Source: Muribaculaceae bacterium
Lineage (GTDB): Bacteria > Bacteroidota > Bacteroidia > Bacteroidales > Muribaculaceae
Length of the DNA stretch: 7,438 nucleotides
Assembly (NCBI GenBank): GCA_029060585.1
Contig: JAIDTS010000106.1
Coordinates: forward strand, 1 to 7,438
Direction: 5' to 3'
This document shows, piece after piece, positions 1 to 6,358 of this stretch; the stretch's first letter is position 1, and the number at the start of each line of letters is the position of its first letter. The notes below the pieces were generated by a model. That model was not told where the DNA came from, did not search any database, and saw nothing but the letters and a program-made list of their open reading frames with translations. Both the position numbers and the translations under genes were made by a program.

Positions 1-648
1 CTCCCTGTCTATTCCTGGCGTCTGCGCAAATACGCCGGAGTCAACGACGAGGGCAAGGCACTCTTCTATTACACCGACGACAACGGCGAACTCGCGACGA
101 CTACAAGCTGGGAAGCGGGCGACTACTATCTCTGCGGCTCCGCTCTCCCCAAGGTGTTCGGCGGATTCAACACCTCTTTCAAGTTCTTCGGAATAGACCT
201 GTCCGCACAGTTCAACTATTCGATCGGAGGCAAGAAATACGATACCGTCTACTCAAACTTCATGACGCCTCCCTACGAGAGCATCACCGGCAATCCTATA
301 CATAAGGATATCTTCAAAGCATGGAGTCCGGACAATACCACCAGCGACATTCCTATGTGGCAGTACGGAAACCAGAGCGACGGATGGAATTCCGACCGCT
401 TCCTGACGGATGCATCATATATCGGACTTCGCAACGTTACACTCGGTTATACATTCCCGAAAAATCTCGTACGCTCCATACGCCTTTCTTCACTGCGCGT
501 GTTCTGCCAGGCTGAGAACGTCTACTACTGGACGAAGCGCACCGGTTTCGATCCTCGCATGGGCGCGATGTATGGCAACTACAACAGCGATTCCGGCTAC
601 TCCTTCCCAATGCGCACAATCTCAGGCGGACTCGCCGTGGAATTCTAA
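1..648 (+). CDS. SusC/RagA-family TonB-dependent outer-membrane transporter, C-terminal part (5' end outside window)
   Basis: This is the last 215 codons of a SusC-like gene; the reading frame is open from base 1, and the signal peptide, plug and most of the barrel lie upstream. SusC proteins are 22-strand beta-barrels that import oligosaccharides, and sometimes peptides, across the outer membrane using TonB energy, with a SusD lipoprotein as lid. Family-typical barrel segments are visible: a GGFNTSFKFFGIDLS stretch followed by a FNYSIGGKKYD strand, then RNVTLGYTFPKNLV and SSLRVFCQAENVYYWTK, then GFDPR. The protein ends in ...GGLAVEF, with the terminal phenylalanine typical of outer-membrane barrels recognised by the BAM complex. 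The SusD-like gene starts 22 nt after the stop, as expected for a co-transcribed SusC/D pair. The substrate cannot be told from this fragment. Confidence 0.95.
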   Translation, partial: LPVYSWRLRKYAGVNDEGKALFYYTDDNGELATTTSWEAGDYYLCGSALPKVFGGFNTSFKFFGIDLSAQFNYSIGGKKYDTVYSNFMTPPYESITGNPIHKDIFKAWSPDNTTSDIPMWQYGNQSDGWNSDRFLTDASYIGLRNVTLGYTFPKNLVRSIRLSSLRVFCQAENVYYWTKRTGFDPRMGAMYGNYNSDSGYSFPMRTISGGLAVEF

Positions 649-669
649 CAATAACACGTAAAGACAGAA

Positions 670-2406
670 ATGAAAAGATATATAAACGCCGCGTTGGCGG
701 CCTTGCTCGCGCTTCCCGCCCTGACGCTGACTTCTTGCCTTGAAGACACGTTCCCAACCGGAAGCGTCATCCAGGAGCAGGTGGACAAAGCCGACAAGAC
801 CTATCTGGTGAATTCTATACCGGCCTACCTCCTTCGCTATTCATCAGACAATGAGTCGTATGACATCGGATTCATGTGCGTCTTACAATGGCGCGACGCT
901 TCTACTGCCGACATGCCGATCTACGACAATTCCTACGACTATTACCCCTATGTCTCGAGCGGAAACTATCTCGGCTCCCAATATGACTACGTATATACCA
1001 TATGGAGCCGTTACTACGGCCTCGTGCAGAAAGCCAACCTCGTGTTGCAGGCCATAGACGAGGATAACCCCGAAGACTATGAGGCTGCCGGAATAGCTTG
1101 TGCATTCCGAGCAGACGCTTATCTGGAGATGGCTCAGTGGTATGAGTTCAAGCCTACAGGCTTCGGCGATCTCGACCAGCACGCCGTCGACGCCGGAGTG
1201 ATCGGAATGACAGTGCCCATTGTCACGGAGAATACCACGGAGGCTGAATCGCGCAACAATCCACGCGTACCCTTCTATGAAATGTACCGGTTTATCCTGA
1301 CCGATCTCAACAAAGGAGAGAAGTTCGCCTACGGAAAGCCCGAGCCCGCCTCAAAGTCGTATGCAGGACTCGGTGTCATCTACGGCCTGCAGGCTCGCCT
1401 GTGGCTGCTGATGGGAACTCGCTTCGACATGCACCCGGAAGACCTCGCCACTCAGATCTCACATGAGGAAGACGCCGACATTCCTTTCGACAGACTCGGC
1501 GTGACTACGGCCCGCGAGTGCTTCGTAAAAGCCGCCGAATACGCACGCAAGGCCATCAATACCGGCTATACCCCCGTCACCGAGTCTCAGTGGTTCGACC
1601 CCAAGACCGGATTCAATTCTTCCAACAACGCCTGGATGTGGGAGATCGCAATCAATCCTAACAATGGCCTCGCTTCAAGCATGGTATGGCAGTCTTGGGT
1701 CTCCTTTATGTGTCCTGAGGCGTCCTACGGTATCGCCACACAGCCCTATAACGGCTACCGCATGATCGAGAGCCGACTGTTTGACAAGATATCGGACAGC
1801 GACTGGCGCAAGCCGACATGGATCGCGCCTTCAGACGTGGCAGACGAGAATGCGTACAATACCAAGTATGCCCGCGGAACAGTGCTCAATTTCAATGAAT
1901 GGAGTAAATTCTCCGCCTACTGCGGATTCAAGTTCCATGCAGCCAACGGGTCCAACACCATCTCTACCGTCGGCAATGCCGTAAGCACACCGATAATGCG
2001 CGTCGAGGAGATGTATCTGATCGAAGCCGAGGCTATCGGGCGGTCGCAGGGTGATGGAGCCGGACGCGCGGCCCTTGAAAGCTTTGTCAATACCTACCGA
2101 TACAAGGACGGCAGCTACAAGAGCACCGGTGCAGGAATAGAAGGATTCATCGACGATGTGTTCACCCAGAAGCGTATTGAGTTCTGGGGTGAAGGCCTGA
2201 TCTTCTGGGACTATAAGCGTCTCGAGAAAGCCGTCATCAAGGATTATCCTGAATCGAATTTCCCCACTCAGTACCGCGTCAATTCCCTTCCCGACCACGT
2301 GGCGCCCTGGTTCAACTTCTGCATCCCCCAGTCGGAGAAAAACTATAACGACGGGGTGATTCTGAATCCAAATCCCTCCAAAGGAGTCTATTGGAACCCG
2401 AACTAA
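670..2406 (+). CDS. SusD/RagB-family surface nutrient-binding lipoprotein
   Basis: A 578-residue SusD-like protein, within the usual size range. SusD proteins are alpha-helical, TPR-containing lipoproteins that sit on top of the SusC barrel and help capture the ligand. Residues 1-22 form a lipoprotein signal peptide with the lipobox L20-T21-S22-C23, followed by LEDTFPTG, a typical SusD N-terminus. Helical TPR-like segments include YYGLVQKANLVLQAI (about 115-129) and AFRADAYLEMAQWYEF (145-160). The C-terminal region carries the hallmark KRIEFWGEG (501-509) with FWDYKRLEKAV right after it, then NFCIPQSEKNYNDG near the end. The start at 670 is chosen because it gives a complete signal peptide and follows an A-rich stretch (AAGACAGAA); there is no strong Shine-Dalgarno, as is common in Bacteroidota. 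It pairs with the upstream SusC gene. Ligand unknown. Confidence 0.96.
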   Translation: MKRYINAALAALLALPALTLTSCLEDTFPTGSVIQEQVDKADKTYLVNSIPAYLLRYSSDNESYDIGFMCVLQWRDASTADMPIYDNSYDYYPYVSSGNYLGSQYDYVYTIWSRYYGLVQKANLVLQAIDEDNPEDYEAAGIACAFRADAYLEMAQWYEFKPTGFGDLDQHAVDAGVIGMTVPIVTENTTEAESRNNPRVPFYEMYRFILTDLNKGEKFAYGKPEPASKSYAGLGVIYGLQARLWLLMGTRFDMHPEDLATQISHEEDADIPFDRLGVTTARECFVKAAEYARKAINTGYTPVTESQWFDPKTGFNSSNNAWMWEIAINPNNGLASSMVWQSWVSFMCPEASYGIATQPYNGYRMIESRLFDKISDSDWRKPTWIAPSDVADENAYNTKYARGTVLNFNEWSKFSAYCGFKFHAANGSNTISTVGNAVSTPIMRVEEMYLIEAEAIGRSQGDGAGRAALESFVNTYRYKDGSYKSTGAGIEGFIDDVFTQKRIEFWGEGLIFWDYKRLEKAVIKDYPESNFPTQYRVNSLPDHVAPWFNFCIPQSEKNYNDGVILNPNPSKGVYWNPN

Positions 2407-2430
2407 TGATGTTGTTTAATTGGTAAAGTC

Positions 2431-3375
2431 ATGAAATTTTACAGATCATACATATTGCTCGCAGCTTTGGCTACCGCAATCCTGACGGGCTGCTCAGACT
2501 CCGACGGCTGGACGCCGGGTCCGCAGGACTCTGAGACAGGAGTCCGTGCCTACTTCGAGATGCCGTCAAAGTCATCTTTCATTTTCGATAGTGATGCCAC
2601 CGCCGACGCTTTGAACGTGGAGATCATCGTATCCCGCGCCATAACCGATGGGGCGATCTCCATCCCCTTGACTCTTGAGTCTGAAGCCGAGGGATTCTCT
2701 CTCGTGACCCCCGCCGCTGAATTCGCCGCAGGGGAGGCCTCCACTACCGTTATCGTAAACTGCGCCGGCCTCCCGAAGGGGGTGAAGGAAAGCTTTACCC
2801 TATCGCTCCCTGCCGACCAGACTGACACATATGGTGAAGGTCTCCTGTCGGTGGGATATTCGGTGATTAAGGCCCAATGGATTGTGGCCAGCGACCAGGT
2901 GACGTACAGCTACAATGATGCCGGCAACAATCGCACGTATCCAAACACCTACGGCATTCTCTACCAGCTTGAAGGCACAAAGATGTTCAAGCTCGAGGAT
3001 TTCTTCGGGTCCGGACTCGACGTGATGTTCGAATGTGCCCGGGAAGTGACCAATGGGAGTGGAGTCGTCTTCAAGCCTCTCAACAACGCCTATTTCTACG
3101 ACTATGGCGACGGATATCCCGGCTGGTATCTCTACGATGAGGAAACCCAGACATACCCCGAATGGGTACCGGGCGACGTTGCAGGTTATGCAGCTATCGA
3201 CAATGTGTCGTTTGAAAGCGATATCGACTACACCACCATCTATATGAACTACGAGAAGGAAAGCGGTTATTCCTACATCTATTTCACCACCTACGTCACC
3301 CAGACCGACGGCAGCGAAGGATGGGGCATATGGTATGCCAGCTTCTATCTCGACAAGTATGACCCTTTTAAGTAA
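2431..3375 (+). CDS. Predicted surface lipoprotein with Calx-beta-like N-terminal segment (SusE/F position), function unknown
   Basis: A 314-residue lipoprotein: the signal peptide ends in lipobox L18-T19-G20-C21, followed by the acidic SDSDG. Acidic residues straight after the cysteine are the pattern described for the Bacteroidota lipoprotein export signal, which suggests surface exposure. Residues of about 36-145 have the alternating beta pattern of Calx-beta-like modules found in proteins encoded beside SusC/D (LNVEIIVSRA, then ISIPLTLES, then EFAAGEASTTVIVN, then FTLSLP). Residues 148-314 are rich in Tyr, Trp, Phe, Asp and Gly, with predicted beta strands and a YDYGDGYPGWYLYDEE stretch at 223-238; I do not recognise this half. 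Position 24 nt after the SusD-like gene implies a role in binding the same glycan, but that is inference. No catalytic motif of a glycoside hydrolase or lyase is evident. Confidence 0.85.
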   Translation: MKFYRSYILLAALATAILTGCSDSDGWTPGPQDSETGVRAYFEMPSKSSFIFDSDATADALNVEIIVSRAITDGAISIPLTLESEAEGFSLVTPAAEFAAGEASTTVIVNCAGLPKGVKESFTLSLPADQTDTYGEGLLSVGYSVIKAQWIVASDQVTYSYNDAGNNRTYPNTYGILYQLEGTKMFKLEDFFGSGLDVMFECAREVTNGSGVVFKPLNNAYFYDYGDGYPGWYLYDEETQTYPEWVPGDVAGYAAIDNVSFESDIDYTTIYMNYEKESGYSYIYFTTYVTQTDGSEGWGIWYASFYLDKYDPFK

Positions 3376-3390
3376 TCAGGACTGACAGAC

Positions 3391-4809
3391 ATGAAACAGA
3401 CAAAGACACTCGCCATGCTGCTCAGCCTGGCGCTCGCAGCAGGCTTCTCCTCCTGCGATAGCGATGACGTTCGAGAAGCAATCGCCCGGCCGGAAGTGAC
3501 GCAGGACGCGGCCAATTACCAGTCCCTATCTTTCTCCTGGGACAAGGTGGAAAATGCCATACAGTATGGATATCGGCTTATTGACCCGAATGGACGGGCC
3601 ATTAAGTCTGATGTCACCCAGAAGACCTCGATTGTCGTATCCGGACTGCAGCCTTCCACTACATATACCCTCCAGGTATGGGCTTTCGCGGCTCTTGACG
3701 GCGACTGGAGTACTCCCCCGGCAATCGAGATCAAGGCTACTACGGCCGACCTTGTCAAGCTACAGACTCCGGTGGTCTCTTCTTCGTCCGAAAATGGCCT
3801 GACTTTCTTCTGGGATCCGGTGCCTAATGCAGAGGAATACTCCTATAGGGTGACTGATACCGCCGACGAACAGGTGGCCGCCGGCTCTACGACCGATACT
3901 TTCGTGAAGCTGTCCGGACTCCCCAATGGCGACTACTCGATCTCGGTTGTCGCGCTTCCCCGTGCCGGATATTCGCAGAGCGATGCTGCTACAGCTGTCG
4001 GAACTATACTTGTTTCCGAGATTTATCGTGTGGAAGGCGTCTACTATAGCGCGCAGCTTGATTCCTCCTGGAATGCGACTATGGTGGCTTATTCCGACAA
4101 TTCATACTCTATTCTGGCGTTCTATGGCGTGGAAGGCTACAACTTTGACTTCACTATTCATAGCGATGCCACCGACGATATGTTTGAGATCATCAACGGC
4201 TCATACGTCAATGACACTGCCGCCGGCTACGTGACATGGCAGGTGCCGACCGGTCTCTCCGATCCGGCGATGCTGATAGCGTATCCTTGGTATAACTACT
4301 GCTACTGGGACGGTGACCGCCAGAAAGGTTCCGTCAATATCGGATGCTACCATGGCGACGGCTATGCTGAGTGGGACTATGATACGTTCTCTTGGCCCGC
4401 TGTCTCCGACGACGATCCAATGGCTGCGATTACCGGGACATTCACCAACCATTTCGTAGGATCTTCAAGCATCAACGACAACTGGGAGTGGGAGAAAATC
4501 GATGCTTCCGACTGGCAGGCCTCGATAAAGAAGATTGATTTCGAGACTGTGGAGATCGATGGTCTTTACTGGACCGACACTCCGGTCTACGGCATCGTTG
4601 ATCTCGAAGCCGGCACAATCACTATAGAGGCTCAGGAATATGGAGATACGTATTATACGTTTGCGTCCACTGCAGGCGCGACGGAATCTGTGGTCGCCAC
4701 TATCAATGCGGACGGCTCTATAACGGTTCCTGACATGTGCCTCTGGTATTATTTCGACGGTGACGGATGGTATTATTACATGTACGGCACCAGCACACTG
4801 ACCAAATAA
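3391..4809 (+). CDS. Predicted surface lipoprotein: two Fn3-like domains plus two C-terminal aromatic beta modules
   Basis: A 472-residue lipoprotein with lipobox F19-S20-S21-C22 and acidic DSDD after the cysteine, again suggesting surface display. Fn3-like domain 1 spans about 34-118 (SFSWDKVENAIQYGYRL, then LQPSTTYTLQVWA). Fn3-like domain 2 spans about 124-208 (FFWDPVPNAEEYSYRV, then LSGLPNGDYSISVVA). The remainder, about 211-472, looks like two related modules: 214-331 begins VEGVYY and ends with GDGYAEWDYD, and 347-465 begins ITGTFT and ends with GDGWYYYMY. The alternating, aromatic-rich sequence suggests beta sandwiches. In SusC/D operons, lipoproteins in this place with Fn3 or Ig-like spacers and a distal binding domain usually hold glycans at the surface; that role is inferred here. 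It starts 15 nt after the preceding gene with an AGGACTGACAGAC leader, and a terminator follows 18 nt after its stop, so it is the last gene of the operon. No enzyme motif seen. Confidence 0.85.
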   Translation: MKQTKTLAMLLSLALAAGFSSCDSDDVREAIARPEVTQDAANYQSLSFSWDKVENAIQYGYRLIDPNGRAIKSDVTQKTSIVVSGLQPSTTYTLQVWAFAALDGDWSTPPAIEIKATTADLVKLQTPVVSSSSENGLTFFWDPVPNAEEYSYRVTDTADEQVAAGSTTDTFVKLSGLPNGDYSISVVALPRAGYSQSDAATAVGTILVSEIYRVEGVYYSAQLDSSWNATMVAYSDNSYSILAFYGVEGYNFDFTIHSDATDDMFEIINGSYVNDTAAGYVTWQVPTGLSDPAMLIAYPWYNYCYWDGDRQKGSVNIGCYHGDGYAEWDYDTFSWPAVSDDDPMAAITGTFTNHFVGSSSINDNWEWEKIDASDWQASIKKIDFETVEIDGLYWTDTPVYGIVDLEAGTITIEAQEYGDTYYTFASTAGATESVVATINADGSITVPDMCLWYYFDGDGWYYYMYGTSTLTK

Positions 4810-4827
4810 CGTCATTCAAGCATCGAC

Positions 4828-4865
4828 TATAAAAAAGGCAGCCCCGAAAGGCTGCCTTTTTTATA
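4828..4865. terminator. Bidirectional rho-independent terminator between the SusC/D operon and recA
   Basis: A perfect 16-bp inverted repeat, arms 4828-4843 and 4850-4865, with a 6-nt loop (CCGAAA). The core GGCAGCC/GGCTGCC stem is flanked by six A on the left and six T on the right, so either strand gives a GC-rich hairpin followed by a U tract. It lies 18 nt after the last operon gene on the plus strand and about 110 nt after the recA stop on the minus strand. It can therefore end both convergent transcripts. Confidence 0.95.
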
Positions 4866-4868
4866 GGA

Positions 4869-4890
4869 GGGGAGAGCTCCAGCTCTCCCC
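4869..4890. repeat. Perfect 10-bp inverted repeat within the intergenic element
   Basis: Arms GGGGAGAGCT (4869-4878) and AGCTCTCCCC (4881-4890) are exact reverse complements separated by CC. In RNA the loop would have to open by a pair or two, but the stem remains strong. The left arm is part of the 16-bp direct repeat; the second copy of that repeat (4942-4957) has lost this partner arm. Confidence 0.75.
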
Positions 4891-4906
4891 CACCCTGCGT
4901 AGCCCA

Positions 4907-4930
4907 TGGAAAGCAGGCTTTCCAGCCTGC
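4907..4930. repeat. Two overlapping, mutually exclusive 7-bp hairpins
   Basis: The stretch can fold as TGGAAAG (4907-4913) with CTTTCCA (4918-4924) and loop CAGG, or as GCAGGCT (4913-4919) with AGCCTGC (4924-4930) and loop TTCC. The right arm of the first and the left arm of the second overlap, so only one can form at a time. This may simply reflect a palindromic repeat element rather than a regulatory switch. Confidence 0.65.
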
Positions 4931-4975
4931 GGCCTTGCCCCAGGAGGGGAGAGCTCCTTAGGAGAGCGTAGCTCC

Positions 4976-6154
4976 CTACAATGCAAAATCGTCTCCGAAA
5001 AGATCCTCTGCAGTCTCAGATGCGTCCGGTTCCGCGGCCATGTCCATATCATCGTCTGCGGACACCACCTTGCTGTCGCGTCCCGGAAGGAAAGGATTGC
5101 CTGCCGGTTTTTTAGCGTCGCGGTCGGCATTCATTTTTTCTACGATCTTGTCCGCGATCTCCTCGGCGAGCTCCGTGTTTTCCTTAAGCACGCGCTTTAC
5201 GGCGTCGCGTCCCTGTCCGAGCTTGCTGCCGTTATAGCTGAACCATGCTCCCGACTTCTGGATGATGCCGTGTTCTACGCCGAGGTCTACGATCTCTCCT
5301 ACGCGGGATATACCCTCGCCGAAGAGGAGCTCGAATTCAGCCTTCATGAACGGAGGCGCCACCTTGTTCTTCACTACCTTCACCTTCGCCGTGCGTCCTA
5401 CAGCCTGCTCTCCATCCTTTATGAAACCGCTCGCGCGGATTTCAAGACGTACGGAACTGTAGAACTTCAGTGCGTTGCCGCCGGTCGTCGTCTCGGGATT
5501 GCCGAACATCAGGCCGATCTTCTCGCGGATCTGGTTGATGAAGATGCAGCATGTGCGCGTCTTAGCTATCGTGCCTGTCAGCTTGCGCATCGCCTGGCTC
5601 ATGAGGCGGGCATGCAGGCCTACGTTCTTGTCGCCCATCTCTCCCTCGATCTCAGCCTTGGGGGTAAGTGCCGCTACAGAGTCGACCACGAGAACGTCGA
5701 TTGCTCCGGAGTTGATCAGCTGCTCAGCGATGTCGAGAGCCTGCTCGCCGTTGTCCGGCTGTGCGATCCAGAGGTTGTTGACGTCTACACCCAGCTTCTC
5801 GGCATAGAAGCGGTCGAACGCGTGCTCGGCATCCACTATCGCGCATATTCCGCCCATCTTCTGAGCCTCCGCTATCACATGGATGGCCAGTGTGGTCTTA
5901 CCGGATGATTCCGGTCCGTATATCTCGGTGATTCGGCCTCGGGGCAGCCCCCCTACGCCCAGGGCGTAGTCAAGCCCGATGGAGCCCGTTGGGATGACCT
6001 CCACGTCCTGCACCGCGTCGTCGCCGAGGCGCATGATGGTGCCGCTTCCGAAGTCTTTCTCCAGGTGCGCCATGGCCATGTCGAGCGCCTTGCGCTTCTC
6101 GTCCATGTCGGCGATTCGCCCGCCGGTAGCTTTCTTTACAACTTTCTTTGCCAT
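4976..6154 (-). CDS. recA: Recombinase RecA
   Basis: A 392-residue RecA, the ATP-dependent DNA strand-exchange protein that drives homologous recombination and, where a LexA-type system exists, SOS induction. Visible landmarks: Walker A GPESSGKT (80-87), VDAEHAFD with the catalytic glutamate E110, Walker B LVVDS (155-159), loop L1 EIEGEMGD (168-175), INQIREKIG (206-214), and loop L2/DNA-binding [15 protein letters not shown] (218-232). The N-terminus [12 protein letters not shown] precedes the usual helix with [15 protein letters not shown]. The C-terminus is longer than in E. coli RecA (353 aa) and ends in an acidic, basic-free tail: 11 Asp/Glu in residues 367-392. The start at 6154 gives the expected N-terminus; no Shine-Dalgarno is seen, and the leader before it is A-rich. 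The gene is convergent with the glycan operon and lies downstream of metG on the same strand, but with its own promoters. The stop codon TAG lies within the edge of the repeat element. Confidence 0.99.
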   Translation of the reverse strand: MAKKVVKKATGGRIADMDEKRKALDMAMAHLEKDFGSGTIMRLGDDAVQDVEVIPTGSIGLDYALGVGGLPRGRITEIYGPESSGKTTLAIHVIAEAQKMGGICAIVDAEHAFDRFYAEKLGVDVNNLWIAQPDNGEQALDIAEQLINSGAIDVLVVDSVAALTPKAEIEGEMGDKNVGLHARLMSQAMRKLTGTIAKTRTCCIFINQIREKIGLMFGNPETTTGGNALKFYSSVRLEIRASGFIKDGEQAVGRTAKVKVVKNKVAPPFMKAEFELLFGEGISRVGEIVDLGVEHGIIQKSGAWFSYNGSKLGQGRDAVKRVLKENTELAEEIADKIVEKMNADRDAKKPAGNPFLPGRDSKVVSADDDMDMAAEPDASETAEDLFGDDFAL

Positions 6155-6166
6155 ATCTTATATTCT

Positions 6167-6210
6167 TTTGTATGTTTATTTATTTCCAATTTGTATGTTT
6201 ATTTATTTCC
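6167..6210 (-). repeat. Two tandem copies of a 21-bp block (23-bp period) in the recA leader
   Basis: Positions 6167-6187 and 6190-6210 are identical over 21 bases, separated by AA. On the recA strand each copy reads GGAAATAAATAAACATAC followed by AAA. The proximal copy ends 12 nt before the recA ATG, so the duplicated block occupies the place where ribosomes load. A-rich leaders are typical of Bacteroidota translation initiation, so the duplication could alter translation or bind a protein. That is inference; only the exact duplication is observed. Confidence 0.9.
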
Positions 6211-6250
6211 TTTAGATATAAAATGATAAGGATTCCCTAAGAAAGCCAGC

Positions 6251-6284
6251 TCTTAATCTTTAATCTTTAATCTTTAATCTTTAA
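6251..6284 (-). repeat. Heptanucleotide tandem array (TTAAAGA on the recA strand)
   Basis: Four perfect copies of TCTTTAA on the plus strand (6257-6263, 6264-6270, 6271-6277, 6278-6284), preceded by a 6-nt imperfect copy TCTTAA (6251-6256). On the recA strand this is TTAAAGA repeated, lying roughly 100-130 nt before the start codon and just downstream of the predicted transcription start, so it would be part of the mRNA leader. Short tandem arrays of this sort can change copy number by replication slippage. Whether that occurs here is unknown. Confidence 0.92.
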
Positions 6285-6299
6285 AATTTGATCACACTG

Positions 6300-6331
6300 C
6301 AAAATTAGCGGTTTTGACCCCCGCCTCCAAA
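6300..6331 (-). promoter_or_regulatory. Predicted recA promoter P2 (proximal), Bacteroidota consensus
   Basis: On the minus strand, TTTG (6328-6331) is followed after 20 nt by TAATTTTG (6300-6307), matching the Bacteroidota primary-sigma consensus of a -33 TTTG, 19-21 bp, and a -7 TAnnTTTG. Transcription would begin near 6294, giving a leader of about 140 nt that contains the heptad array and the duplicated block. A CAAAA-N7-TTTTG inverted repeat (6300-6316) overlaps the -7 element and might be an operator, but it is short. Confidence 0.72.
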
Positions 6332-6358
6332 ATTAAACCCTTAATAAATGTTAACAAA
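6328..6358 (-). promoter_or_regulatory. Predicted recA promoter P1 (distal), overlapping P2 and the metG terminator
   Basis: On the minus strand, TTTG (6355-6358) is followed after 19 nt by a second TAATTTTG (6328-6335), again a full match to the Bacteroidota consensus. The TTTG inside this -7 element is the same TTTG that serves as the -33 of P2, so the two promoters interlock. The -33 of P1 in turn lies within the T tract of the metG terminator. Predicted start near 6322. Confidence 0.62.

Larger units (their letters stand above)
4865..4980. repeat. GC-rich palindromic intergenic repeat element with two partial direct-repeat units, running into the recA stop codon
   Basis: A 16-bp block AGGAGGGGAGAGCTCC occurs twice, at 4865-4880 and 4942-4957 (77-bp period). 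Each copy is followed by a GCGTAGC heptamer, at 4897-4903 and 4966-4972, and then a short C-rich stretch, so the second unit looks like a shortened version of the first. Between them lie several palindromes (annotated separately). The right end overlaps the recA stop codon (4976-4978), and the left end abuts the terminator. The GC-rich, palindromic composition is unlike the AT-rich spacer upstream of recA. It resembles a REP/MITE-like interspersed element, but its copy number in the genome is unknown. No convincing coding frame fits it. Confidence 0.6.

Noticed and set aside
1..648. GTG at 154 as the start of a separate 164-aa protein
   Set aside because: The same frame is open to base 1 and encodes continuous SusC-type barrel sequence, so this is an internal valine codon.
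1831..2298. Minus-strand open frame of 155 codons inside the SusD-like gene
   Set aside because: Antisense shadow of a strongly supported SusD C-terminal region; no domain, no promoter.
4861..5130. Minus-strand open frame of 89 codons across the repeat element and the recA 3' end
   Set aside because: It runs in a different frame through recA and then through palindromic repeat DNA; the product has no recognisable features.
5270..5908. Long plus-strand open frame (212 codons) opposite recA
   Set aside because: It is entirely antisense to a clear recA, has no leader or recognisable domain, and its composition follows the recA codons read in reverse; a shadow frame.
6251..6284. Heptad array considered as a CRISPR or phage attachment repeat
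   Set aside because: Units are 7 bp with no spacers and no cas or integrase genes nearby; it is a simple tandem repeat.
6300..6316. CAAAA-N7-TTTTG inverted repeat as an SOS/LexA-type operator for recA
   Set aside because: Only 5-bp AT-rich arms, and it largely arises from the promoter TTTTG elements; I know of no matching Bacteroidota operator, so it is mentioned only within the promoter entry.
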